A stretch of DNA of 14,482 nt from the NCBI GenBank assembly GCA_022710665.1, contig JAKLGN010000020.1:1-14482 (forward strand). Reading direction: 5' to 3'. This document shows, in pieces, positions 1-7,177 of this stretch. How positions within the stretch are numbered: the stretch's first letter is position 1; every line of letters begins with the position of its first letter. Both the position numbers and the translations under genes were made by a program. The notes under the pieces are model-generated. The model ran no database searches. It had not been told where the DNA came from and was given only the letters and a program-made list of their open reading frames with translations. The stretch comes from Methanoregula sp. (GTDB taxonomy: Archaea; Halobacteriota; Methanomicrobia; Methanomicrobiales; Methanospirillaceae).

Positions 1-545
1 ATTAAAGCCAGTGCGGCCTGTGCAGTATTTCGTACCTCTGCGTCATTATCGTCAAGGGATTCTGTCAGGAAAGGTATTGCGCGTTTATCTGCAATATTGC
101 CAAGTGCCCATGCTGCATTTTTCCGGACCAGTTTCCTCTGATCCTTGAGCAGCAGGATCAATGGCTCGATCGCACGCGGGTCGCGAAGTTTCCCCAATCC
201 CCACACCGCGCCGATTCGGAGCCACTTGTCTTCAGATTTAAGAGTATCAAGAAGGGGTCCGACCGCCCGGATATCCCCGATTTTTCCGAGGGATTTTGCC
301 GCGAGCCACTGGACATCGACAAACGGGTCCCTGAGCGCTTCGATAAGCGGTTCAACCGCTGCCGGATCGCCGAGCTCTCCCAGTGCTTCTGCTGCCCGCC
401 ACCGGACATTGAGGTTTTTGTCCTTCAGGAGGAGGATGTAGCCGGTTACCTGTTTTTTATGCTGTTCTTCATCCGCTGCAATCTCCTCAGCTGTTGGTTC
501 CGGTTCCGTTTCGGGAGCGGGAACCTGCGGTCCGGTATCTTCCAT
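1..545 (-). CDS. HEAT-repeat (PBS-lyase-like) protein, C-terminus off the left edge
   Basis: The reverse strand reads open from an ATG at 545 to the window edge, giving 181 residues. Residues 1-30 are rich in Glu, Pro and Ala and probably disordered. From residue 46 there are four full repeats of exactly 31 residues (46-76, 77-107, 108-138, 139-169) and the start of a fifth. Each has the pattern VRWRAAEALGELGDPAAVEP, that is two short amphipathic helices typical of the HEAT_2/PBS-lyase HEAT-like family. Such proteins usually act as protein-binding scaffolds; no catalytic residues are visible and no partner can be named. The start is firm: GAGGG lies 4 nt before the ATG, and an in-frame TAA lies four codons upstream. 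There is no signal peptide or membrane segment. It is transcribed in the same direction as nadX-nadC but separated by about 290 bp, so it is probably its own unit. Confidence 0.85.
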   Translation of the reverse strand, partial: MEDTGPQVPAPETEPEPTAEEIAADEEQHKKQVTGYILLLKDKNLNVRWRAAEALGELGDPAAVEPLIEALRDPFVDVQWLAAKSLGKIGDIRAVGPLLDTLKSEDKWLRIGAVWGLGKLRDPRAIEPLILLLKDQRKLVRKNAAWALGNIADKRAIPFLTESLDDNDAEVRNTAQAALAL

Positions 546-839
546 ATATCCCTCTTAAGCCACCCATAGGTATTACCGCACCATTAAGGTTTTTGTAACT
601 ATTTCTGATCGAATAATCGTTCTGAAAATCTGTGCTCTGAAGAATTCCTTTTTCGTTATACCATAACCCCCTCTTTCGCTATTGTGTCTCCCTTTAGGTG
701 GGGGGGAAATGCGGGGCAGTCGCAACAGGAGGCAGCAATTTGAGCATAAAATTTTTAGTTCTTCTTCAGAGTAAAAATATGAAATCAGAAATTGTCAACG
801 CAGAGAAGAGAGTCGCGCCAGGTACTATTATACGATATT
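546..839. other. Gene-free gap between the HEAT-repeat gene and nadC
   Basis: I see no coding sequence here. On the reverse strand a T5 run (773-777) about 60 nt past the nadC stop could be its terminator. CCCCC at 667-671 and a G7 run at 700-706 form an inverted pair separated by about 28 nt, resembling the G/C-tract hairpins at 7941-8374. The HEAT-gene promoter should lie around 565-610, but no strong TATA box stands out. Confidence 0.5.
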
Positions 840-1688
840 TTATCCTGCACCGGGGAGCACTTCGAGGGTAACGGAAAAATTTTTTACGGTATGGGTGAGT
901 GCACCCATGCTGATGATGTCAACATCAAGGGCTGCATAATCGGACAGCGTTATCTCGTCGATCCCTCCCGACAGCTCGATAGTAACACGATTCCGGAGGC
1001 CGGCACGTTCCAAACCAAAGAGCGTTTCCCGGATCATCTGTGGTGTCATGTTATCGAGCAGGATAATTTCTGCTCCTTCCTTTGCAGCAGTCAGGGCATC
1101 ATGAGGGGTTTCTACCTCTGTCTCGATCTTCCGGTAGACTGATGCCGCCTTAGCTGATCGGACCGCCTCTGCGATCGGGACAAGTGCAAGGTGGTTATCC
1201 TTGATCAGGAAACCATCGCTCAGGCCCATCCGGTGCGGATCCCCGCCACCCAGTTGTACCGCTTTTTTATCGAGTGCCCGGAAGCCCGGGCAGGTCTTGC
1301 GGGTTGCAGCGATCCTGCACCGGGAGTTTACTGCGGATGCCCTATCTGCGAGTTTTCTCGTCTGCGTCGCAATTCCGCTCATCCTCCCGATGATGTTGAG
1401 TGCAGTCCTTTCCACACGGAGAATCCCTTTTGCAGGTCCCTTAAGGGAGAGAATGATGTCATTTGGAATGACAGCATTCCCATCCTTTTTCCCTGGTTCG
1501 GCAACGATCCCGAAATATTCAAAGAGGGCTGATGCCTCCTGGATACCCGCGATGATCCCCTCCTGCTCCGCACGGATTACCGCAAGGCAGGTACAATCCG
1601 GAATGACAGCATCCGATGTTACATCGCCAAAGGGGGAATCCTCGTCAATAAAACGTAGCAGGTACTGGATCGGGACCATTGCGTTCAT
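840..1688 (-). CDS. nadC: Nicotinate-nucleotide pyrophosphorylase (quinolinate phosphoribosyltransferase, decarboxylating)
   Basis: NadC condenses quinolinate with PRPP, releasing CO2 and pyrophosphate, to make nicotinate mononucleotide, the third step of de novo NAD synthesis. The product of 282 residues fits the family length. Hallmarks are visible in order: an N-terminal FGDVTSDAVIP segment, the RTALNIIGRMSGIAT helix, the substrate-binding ATRKTCPGFRALDKKAV loop followed by GGGDPHRMGLSDGFLIKDNH, an EVET motif, LLDNMTP and IELSGGI. These cover the PRPP/quinolinate site of the barrel. I chose the start at 1688 because GAGG lies 5 nt upstream. An upstream in-frame ATG at 1727 would overlap nadX by 26 nt and has no clear ribosome-binding site. 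It lies 13 nt after the nadX stop and is surely co-transcribed with it. The enzyme is cytoplasmic. Confidence 0.95.
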   Translation of the reverse strand: MNAMVPIQYLLRFIDEDSPFGDVTSDAVIPDCTCLAVIRAEQEGIIAGIQEASALFEYFGIVAEPGKKDGNAVIPNDIILSLKGPAKGILRVERTALNIIGRMSGIATQTRKLADRASAVNSRCRIAATRKTCPGFRALDKKAVQLGGGDPHRMGLSDGFLIKDNHLALVPIAEAVRSAKAASVYRKIETEVETPHDALTAAKEGAEIILLDNMTPQMIRETLFGLERAGLRNRVTIELSGGIDEITLSDYAALDVDIISMGALTHTVKNFSVTLEVLPGAG

Positions 1689-1701
1689 CACGTCCTCATC
1701 A

Positions 1702-2457
1702 TCATGTTCCGACGACAATAGGGTCATCCATCTTTTCTAAGAGCGAGAGGATCGAGAGAGCGGCAAGATAACTTGTTGCCTGGTTTTTGGGAGAAGGCAG
1801 GTTCGTCACCCTGATATGGGCTTCACCAAAATCCCCCCCGATAAACAGCTCGTGCACATTGCGGTCAACAGAAGGGTCCACCCAGAGTTCAACGTCGGTA
1901 TCCTGGCCGGCAGCGAGGCTCATGGCAACGGACACGTTGACATTCTTCGGAAATGCTTTGATACATTCATTGGCTTTTCCCGAAAAGATCAACCGCCGTT
2001 CGTTCGCTGCCATGCCGAGGGATGCCGGACTTTTGGTTGTCCGGAGGAGCAAGCGGGTAATCTTCGAAATCCTGCCTATTTTCAGGTTATCCAAACCGAA
2101 AATTGCACCGCTCGGGATGTAAACTTTTGTTCCGGACTCAAGTGCCGTCTTCCGTATCTGGTCCCGGAAGGCAGGGTCAGCAAGGGCACCAACACTCATG
2201 ACGATAAGGTTCTTATGGTGGGAAAGGACCTCCTGTGCGTGCATCCAGACAGCAACAACCGATGCGGCCTCGACAACAATATCGATATCAGCATTGATGA
2301 AAGATCCAAAATCCCCAAAAGCCCGGGCACCCGAGATCCTGGCAATTTCCAATGCCCGCTCGGGGACCACGTCATAGACGGCGGTGATGGTAAAACCGGT
2401 TGCATGCCCGGCAATGATATGCCCGATATTACCACAACCAAGCAGCCCGATCTTCAT
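1702..2457 (-). CDS. nadX: L-aspartate dehydrogenase
   Basis: NadX oxidises L-aspartate to iminoaspartate with NAD(P)+, replacing the flavoenzyme NadB of many bacteria as supplier for quinolinate synthase. From ATG 2457 the protein has 251 residues, normal for the family. It opens with a Rossmann nucleotide-binding motif (MKIGLLGCGNIG, residues 1-12). It continues with VEAAS, a PSGAIFGLDNL segment, the AAGQDTDVELWVDPSVDRNV region that precedes the expected catalytic His, and a C-terminal NLPSPKNQATSYLAALS motif. The reading frame opens at 2553, but the extra residues are not family-like. The adjacent ATG at 2460 is an equal alternative start. There is no clear Shine-Dalgarno, so the leader may be read without one. 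It is followed directly by nadC; nadA, often part of the same cluster in relatives, is not between them. Confidence 0.93.
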   Translation of the reverse strand: MKIGLLGCGNIGHIIAGHATGFTITAVYDVVPERALEIARISGARAFGDFGSFINADIDIVVEAASVVAVWMHAQEVLSHHKNLIVMSVGALADPAFRDQIRKTALESGTKVYIPSGAIFGLDNLKIGRISKITRLLLRTTKSPASLGMAANERRLIFSGKANECIKAFPKNVNVSVAMSLAAGQDTDVELWVDPSVDRNVHELFIGGDFGEAHIRVTNLPSPKNQATSYLAALSILSLLEKMDDPIVVGT

Positions 2458-2531
2458 CATGATAAACAGATTAAGGGTATCATCGGTTAAGCATTGTGCT
2501 TGCCCTGCTCTATCATAACGGTAGAAACTGG

Positions 2532-2541
2532 CATTATAATG
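2532..2541. promoter_or_regulatory. Palindromic TATA-like element between nadX and the methylthiotransferase gene
   Basis: CATTATAATG is a perfect 10-bp palindrome. In the plus direction it lies about 36 nt before the ATG at 2573 and is preceded by a purine-rich GTAGAAACTGG that could serve as a BRE, predicting a very short leader. In the minus direction it would give nadX a leader of roughly 50 nt. It may therefore serve both genes. This is inference from sequence and spacing only. Confidence 0.45.
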
Positions 2542-2572
2542 GATTACGATCAACGGATCCTCCGGACCTGAT

Positions 2573-3877
2573 ATGGAATCTGCCAGAGAAGGTGGCCGTA
2601 AAGACGAGATCGGGAAGGCGCAGGATCTTCTTGATGCTTTCCGCGGCCGTTCCGTCTACATCGAGACCTACGGCTGCCGGTATAATTTCGGGGATACTGC
2701 CAAACTGGTGGAAATCCTGCGGTATCATGGCAGCACGATTGTGAAGAATCCCGATAAGGCAGAGGCAATCATCATTAATACCTGCACGGTTGTCGGGTCA
2801 ACAGAACGGCGGATGCTCCGGCGACTTTCGGCGTTCAGTGACCGGGATCTCTATGTAACCGGGTGCATGCCCGGGGTCCAACGCGAGGCAATTCTGGCGA
2901 TATGTTCGCCTGTCATTATCCTTCCGGAGACAATCCATGACCTGTATCGCTCTGTTGGGACGGTCTCACAATGTGGGGTTGGCATAGTCCAGCTGGCTCA
3001 GGGATGTGCGGGGAAATGCACCTACTGCATTACGCGTCTCGCCAGGGGCCCCCTGAAAAGTTTTTCTGAGGAAGAGATCCTTGCCCAGGTACGGGCGCTT
3101 GTGAAGGCAGGGATCGTTGAAATTCAGCTGACGGCGCAGGACGTGAGCTCGTGGGGGATTGATAGGGGCCGCTCCCTGCCGGAACTCCTTGTTGCACTTG
3201 ATGAAATCCCCGGGCGTCACCGCATCCGCGTCGGAATGATGAACCCGGCAACACTCAAGGGACAGACAGCTGATCTGCTTGATGCTTTTTTTGGGGATCA
3301 TATCTTCAGATTTATCCACCTGCCAGTCCAGTCCGGATCAGACGCGGTCCTTGCCCGTATGGGTCGGGGCTATACTATTGCGGATTTTGAGGAGATCGTC
3401 CGGTCGTTCCGAAAACGATATCCCAATATTACGGTCGCAACAGATTTGATCGTCGGATTTTGTGGCGAAACACCGGCTGATTTTTCCGACTCTGTTGATC
3501 TCATACGGCGGGTAAAGCCCGCCAAGGTGAATGTGACACGGTATTCCCGGCGTCCGTTTACCCCCGCCTTCCTGGAAAACGATTACCCCGATTCTGTCAA
3601 GAAGGATCGTTCACGCGTCCTGAACTCTGTTGCTGAAGCGGTGTACACATCGAATAATGCAAGGTATCTCGGAAAGACCGTTCCCTTTCTTGTGACCGAA
3701 ACCCTCCGGAAAGGTTCGGTCATGGCCCGGTCCCCCGAATATACGGGGATAGTTCTCCGTGAGAACCTTCCGGTCGGATTTTTAGGGGAAGCAGTTCTCA
3801 CAGAGGACCGGAAATATTTTTTCATGGGAGAACGTATCAGACCGTCATGCATGAAACGCTTTTCTGACCTTCACTGA
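2573..3877 (+). CDS. MiaB-like radical-SAM tRNA methylthiotransferase (archaeal/eukaryotic MtaB type)
   Basis: Enzymes of this family insert a methylthio group at C2 of t6A37 (ms2t6A) in ANN-decoding tRNAs, using two [4Fe-4S] clusters and S-adenosylmethionine. The 434-residue product shows all three domains. The N-terminal UPF0004 domain has Cys35 (ETYGCRYNFGDTAKL), Cys71 (INTCTVVGSTERRM) and Cys98 (VTGCMPG) for the auxiliary cluster. The radical-SAM domain has CAGKCTYC (Cys145, 149, 152). The C-terminus is a TRAM-like RNA-binding region (about 360-425). The ETYGC opening and the overall form match the archaeal/CDKAL1 group rather than bacterial MiaB. ATG 2573 has no obvious Shine-Dalgarno and lies about 36 nt from a TATA-like palindrome, so initiation may be nearly leaderless. 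It is cytoplasmic and appears to be a single-gene unit. Confidence 0.92.
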   Translation: MESAREGGRKDEIGKAQDLLDAFRGRSVYIETYGCRYNFGDTAKLVEILRYHGSTIVKNPDKAEAIIINTCTVVGSTERRMLRRLSAFSDRDLYVTGCMPGVQREAILAICSPVIILPETIHDLYRSVGTVSQCGVGIVQLAQGCAGKCTYCITRLARGPLKSFSEEEILAQVRALVKAGIVEIQLTAQDVSSWGIDRGRSLPELLVALDEIPGRHRIRVGMMNPATLKGQTADLLDAFFGDHIFRFIHLPVQSGSDAVLARMGRGYTIADFEEIVRSFRKRYPNITVATDLIVGFCGETPADFSDSVDLIRRVKPAKVNVTRYSRRPFTPAFLENDYPDSVKKDRSRVLNSVAEAVYTSNNARYLGKTVPFLVTETLRKGSVMARSPEYTGIVLRENLPVGFLGEAVLTEDRKYFFMGERIRPSCMKRFSDLH

Positions 3878-3915
3878 AGAAATATATCCCTTCCCTGCGG
3901 AAAGAAACCGAGTGG

Positions 3916-3923
3916 TTTTATAG
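3916..3923 (+). promoter_or_regulatory. Candidate TATA box for the gene at 3981
   Basis: TTTTATAG lies about 60 nt before the ATG at 3981 and just after the end of the methylthiotransferase gene. It matches the archaeal box A well. Transcription would start near 3945 and leave a leader of about 35 nt. Confidence 0.45.
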
Positions 3924-3980
3924 ATCAGGGGGACAGATTTCCTATTGCCGATAGTAAAGGGACGGGGGCTTGTGATCCTG

Positions 3981-4520
3981 ATGGATGAAATAGAGACCGG
4001 ATTTACAAAAATACTGGAAAAGATTGACGAGTTGAAAAAAACCGAGGGAGTGCTGGCTGATACGGTCAGGAATAACGATGCAAAACTCCTCGGCCGTATG
4101 GCTGATTCTGCGATCCCCGTTGTCAAGGCAGCGGGTCTCAACATGCTGAAAAAAGGAAAGCAGGATACCAAGGGTGAGATATATGATCCCCAGTACTACC
4201 CGCAAAAAATGATCATTCTTGGAAAAGCGGAAACGACAGGGAACCGCCCCGACAATCCGCAGATGCAGGTCACCGACCAGTTCTGCGTACTGACAGAAGA
4301 CGGGGATTTTTTTGAACTGATGTACAGCTTCGACGGGTTCCTCACGGATTCCTATTTCAGCGCACTCGATCCCAAACGGGCCATTGACCAGTACGGGTAC
4401 GATATCATGTTCATGCTGTACCGGGCAATGCACGATTACCTGGAAGGAGAAGAGGCTCTGGTCAAGGCGCTTGATACCGTTGTAGGATATATTTTCGCCC
4501 GTTCCCCCAGATCTCCATAA
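3981..4520 (+). CDS. Uncharacterised soluble protein (179 aa)
   Basis: I do not recognise this family. The product is hydrophilic, without signal peptide or membrane segment. Residues 1-40 are predicted helical and charged (FTKILEKIDELKK). The middle has a Tyr/Pro-rich stretch (IYDPQYYPQKMIILGKAETT), and the C-terminal half is rich in aromatic residues (DGDFFELMYSFDGFLTDSYF, YGYDIMFMLYRAMHDYLEG). The reading frame opens at a TTG at 3945. ATG 3981 is preferred because GTGATCC, complementary to the 3' end of 16S rRNA in archaea, lies two nt before it. Codon use resembles its neighbours, so it looks like a genuine resident gene. It follows the methylthiotransferase by about 100 bp with its own TATA-like box. 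A T8 run at 4595-4602 may end the transcript. The context does not suggest a function. Confidence 0.8.
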   Translation: MDEIETGFTKILEKIDELKKTEGVLADTVRNNDAKLLGRMADSAIPVVKAAGLNMLKKGKQDTKGEIYDPQYYPQKMIILGKAETTGNRPDNPQMQVTDQFCVLTEDGDFFELMYSFDGFLTDSYFSALDPKRAIDQYGYDIMFMLYRAMHDYLEGEEALVKALDTVVGYIFARSPRSP

Positions 4521-4594
4521 ACTGACTGCTGAAAAAGATTCCAGATGATTACCAGGGCATAAAATGGACTATGGAACAGTTATTTCGGAAATTA

Positions 4595-4602
4595 TTTTTT
4601 TT
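4595..4602 (+). terminator. T-run terminator after the unknown gene
   Basis: Eight T residues in a row lie about 75 nt past the stop at 4520, in AT-rich sequence. Archaeal transcription commonly ends at such tracts. On the opposite strand, TTTGTTTT just past the tRNA-Ile 3' end could do the same for that gene. Confidence 0.45.
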
Positions 4603-4615
4603 AAAACAAAGAGAA

Positions 4616-4689
4616 TGGGCCCGATGTGATTCGAACACATGACCTCCCGGTTATCAGCCGGGCGCACCACCGGGCTATGCTACGGGCCC
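4616..4689 (-). tRNA. tRNA-Ile (GAU)
   Basis: The reverse strand folds into a complete cloverleaf. The acceptor stem is GGGCCCG/CGGGCCC. The D stem is GCAT/GTGC. The anticodon stem is CCCGG/CCGGG around the loop CTGATAA (anticodon GAU), and the T arm is ATGTG-TTCGAAT-CACAT. The discriminator base is A. CCA is not encoded, as is common in archaea, and there is no intron. It is divergent from iorA, with about 137 bp between them. Confidence 0.97.
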
Positions 4690-4732
4690 AAGAGTTAGCC
4701 GTAAATTTACCTTAATTACTACTCCACTAGAG

Positions 4733-4743
4733 TTTTTATAGGT
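4733..4743 (+). promoter_or_regulatory. Candidate TATA box in the tRNA-Ile/iorA intergenic region
   Basis: TTTTTATAGG resembles box A and would give iorA a leader of about 60 nt. Its reverse complement CCTATAAAAA also looks like a box A, but it lies about 45-50 nt from the tRNA 5' end, which is further than usual. A second candidate for iorA is GGATATGAATAC near 4783-4794. The assignment is uncertain. Confidence 0.35.
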
Positions 4744-4826
4744 TGTGAATCCCAGACAGAATGCCTGAACCCTTTTAGATAGGGATATGAATACAAAAAC
4801 CACGGTACTTATACGGAACTGGGATC

Positions 4827-6596
4827 ATGGAACGAAAATATCTTCTCGGAAACGAAGCGATAGCACATGCCTGTCTCGAAGCCGGCGTGGATTTTGTGAG
4901 CGGATACCCCGGTACACCTTCATCGGATGTGATCGATACCATCCGGGTCCAGCCTGATCGTAGCTTCTATGTAGAATGGTCAGTCAATGAAAAAGTGGCA
5001 CTTGAAAACGCCCTCGCCGCGGCCTGGTGCGGGGTCCGGGCGCTCTGCACCATGAAGCACGTAGGTCTGAACGTTGCTGCCGACCCTCTCATGACAAGCG
5101 CCTACACCGGCGTCACCGGGGGGCTCGTTATCATGAGTGCGGACGATCCGTTTGCCCACAGTTCCCAGAACGAACAGGATACCCGCTGCTATGCCCATTT
5201 TGCCCACGTGCCCTGTCTTGACCCGGCCAGCGTGCAGGAAGCGCATGAGATGATTCGCGATGCGTTCCTTTTATCCGAGGAATTCGGCCTCCCCGTCATC
5301 TTCCGGCCCACCACCCGTATCTGCCATTCGAAAGGGGACGTGGATCTGGGTCCTGCTGTGACGAGCACGAGAAAGGGAGAATTTCATAAGGACCCCCGCC
5401 AGTATGTCGTGATCCCTGCCCATACCCGGGTCCTGCATAAAAAACTCAACGAGAAACAAGCGGCGATCCGGAAGCGGCTGGTCGAGAAAGGGTTCAACCG
5501 CTACGAATTACGCGGGAAGACCGCGGTCATCGCAAGCGGCATCGCGGCATCGTACGTTCAGGAGTTGCTCCCCCGGGGAGTATCATTCATGAAGATTGGC
5601 GCCTACCCGATCGATGAAGAGTGGCTGGGTGGATTCGTGAGAAAACACGAAAAAGTTCTCGTCATCGAGGAACTCGCGCCGGAAGTTGAAGAGTGTGTCC
5701 GGCAGGTAGCGGGATGCGTCCCGGTCTTTGGCAAAAAGAACGGGTATGCCCCATACGAAGGGGAATTATCGCCGGCGGCGGTTGCCGCTATCATGGAGAA
5801 GGCAGGATTCCTGCCAAAAAACCCGTTCCCGCAGGTGTCGCCATTGCAGGGTCTTCCACCACGGCCGCCGATCCTGTGCGCTGGCTGCCTGCATCGCGGG
5901 ATGTTCTATGCGATAAAGAAGGTTTTCAAGGATGCAATTTACCCAAGCGACATTGGGTGCTATACTCTCGGACTCCAGCTCGGTACGGTTGATACCTGTA
6001 TTTGTATGGGTGCTTCTATCACGGTTGCAAGCGGTATTTCGCACTCCGGTGAACCACACGATGTAGTCTGTACGATTGGGGACTCGACGTTCCTGCATAC
6101 CGGTATCCAGGGCCTGATGAACGCGGTCTACAATGGGGCGAATATGACTGTGGTCATCCTTGATAACCGTATCACGGCGATGACCGGCCACCAGCCGAAT
6201 CCGAATACCGGCATAACGGCCACTGGCGTGGAGATCCCTGCAGTCTCGCTGGATGCTGTTTGCCGGGCCTGCGGCGTGAATTTTGTTGAAACCGTTGACC
6301 CCTATGACATCACCGGGACGTTGAATGTGCTGCATGAAGCCAAGAAACGCAAGGGGGTCAAAGTGGTAATCGCCCGGCAGATGTGCGTGATATCTGCGCG
6401 CCGCGCAGGGGTAAAACGGGGAAGGTACACGGTAGATAAAGAAGCCTGTACTGGCTGCGGGACCTGCGTGCGGTTTGGCTGCCCTGCCATTGAGTTTTCA
6501 GATGAGAAGGCACGCATCAGCGACCTTTGCAGTGGTTGTTCCGTCTGCGCGCAGCTCTGTCCTGTCGGGGCCATCGGGAGGGAGGGAAAGAGATGA
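4827..6596 (+). CDS. iorA: Indolepyruvate:ferredoxin oxidoreductase, alpha subunit
   Basis: With IorB this enzyme oxidatively decarboxylates aryl pyruvates (indolepyruvate, phenylpyruvate, hydroxyphenylpyruvate) to aryl-acetyl-CoA, reducing ferredoxin. In methanogens it can run in reverse to make aromatic amino acids from aryl acetates. The 589 residues match the family. The N-terminal pyrimidine-binding domain opens with LGNEAIAHACLEAG and GYPGTPSSD (26-34). The TPP-binding domain carries GDSTF (418-422) followed by NAVYNGANMTVVILDN. The C-terminal ferredoxin domain has two cluster motifs: CTGCGTCVRFGCP starting at Cys541 (CX2CX2CX4CP) and CSGCSVCAQLCP (CX2CX2CX3CP). The ATG is preceded by GGGATC, a modest match to the 16S tail. 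Its stop overlaps the iorB start as ATGA. It is cytoplasmic. Confidence 0.96.
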   Translation: MERKYLLGNEAIAHACLEAGVDFVSGYPGTPSSDVIDTIRVQPDRSFYVEWSVNEKVALENALAAAWCGVRALCTMKHVGLNVAADPLMTSAYTGVTGGLVIMSADDPFAHSSQNEQDTRCYAHFAHVPCLDPASVQEAHEMIRDAFLLSEEFGLPVIFRPTTRICHSKGDVDLGPAVTSTRKGEFHKDPRQYVVIPAHTRVLHKKLNEKQAAIRKRLVEKGFNRYELRGKTAVIASGIAASYVQELLPRGVSFMKIGAYPIDEEWLGGFVRKHEKVLVIEELAPEVEECVRQVAGCVPVFGKKNGYAPYEGELSPAAVAAIMEKAGFLPKNPFPQVSPLQGLPPRPPILCAGCLHRGMFYAIKKVFKDAIYPSDIGCYTLGLQLGTVDTCICMGASITVASGISHSGEPHDVVCTIGDSTFLHTGIQGLMNAVYNGANMTVVILDNRITAMTGHQPNPNTGITATGVEIPAVSLDAVCRACGVNFVETVDPYDITGTLNVLHEAKKRKGVKVVIARQMCVISARRAGVKRGRYTVDKEACTGCGTCVRFGCPAIEFSDEKARISDLCSGCSVCAQLCPVGAIGREGKR

Positions 6597-7177
6597 GCGG
6601 CAGTTTTGATATCCTGATCGTCGGGATTGGCGGGCAGGGGACCATCCTTGCCTCCAACATCCTTGGTGAAGCCTGCCTGATCGAGAACCGTCATATCCGG
6701 GGTGCGGAGACGCACGGAATGGCACAGCGCGGAGGATCGGTGGAGAGCCATATCCGGATTGGCGGGGAGTTTGGTCCCCTGATCACGCCCGGCCAGGCTG
6801 ACCTGCTCATCTCCTTTGACCTTCTCGAAGCGCTCCGCTACTCTCACTTCCTGAAGCAGGGTGGGAAGATGGTCGTGAACAGCCACATGGTGCTCCCGAC
6901 TTCTGTCTTCACGCAGAAACTTACCGCTCCAATGGAATCGGAGATTATTGCAGGACTGAAAAAACACCATCTCTGCCTGCTCGATGCCGATTCCCTTGCG
7001 GTCGAAGCGGGGAGCCCGCTCTCTGCTAACGTGGTGATGCTGGGCGCCGCGAGCAGCGCCATGCCCCTGAAGTATGAGTCCCTTCTCGAGGCTGTAAAGC
7101 GTCTCGTCCCCAAGAAGACGATGGAGATCAATGTAAAAGCGTTCGAGACCGGCAGGAAAGCTGGCGGTACATCCTGA
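6593..7177 (+). CDS. iorB: Indolepyruvate:ferredoxin oxidoreductase, beta subunit
   Basis: IorB is the gamma-type domain subunit that completes the IorAB heterodimer. The protein has 194 residues, normal for the family. It begins with ILIVGIGGQGTILASNIL (G11-I-G-G-Q-G), the signature of the pyruvate/ketoisovalerate oxidoreductase gamma domain. It also has the conserved GAETHGMAQRGGSVESHIRIG segment and a late NVVMLGAA helix. ATG 6593 is chosen because it overlaps the iorA stop as ATGA and a GGAGGGAAAG ribosome-binding site sits directly before it; the upstream part of the frame (from 6527) lies inside iorA. The gene ends sharing one base with the methyltransferase start, so all three genes appear translationally coupled. 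Confidence 0.95.
   Translation: MSGSFDILIVGIGGQGTILASNILGEACLIENRHIRGAETHGMAQRGGSVESHIRIGGEFGPLITPGQADLLISFDLLEALRYSHFLKQGGKMVVNSHMVLPTSVFTQKLTAPMESEIIAGLKKHHLCLLDADSLAVEAGSPLSANVVMLGAASSAMPLKYESLLEAVKRLVPKKTMEINVKAFETGRKAGGTS

Noticed and set aside
1816..2490. 224-residue plus-strand open frame
   Set aside because: Lies opposite nadX, which has clear dehydrogenase motifs.
3942..4433. 163-residue reverse-strand open frame opposite the unknown gene
   Set aside because: The plus-strand frame has a ribosome-binding site, TATA box and better codon use; the reverse one has none of these.
5766..6335. 189-residue reverse-strand open frame
   Set aside because: Lies wholly opposite iorA, whose motifs are unmistakable; it is a codon-bias shadow.
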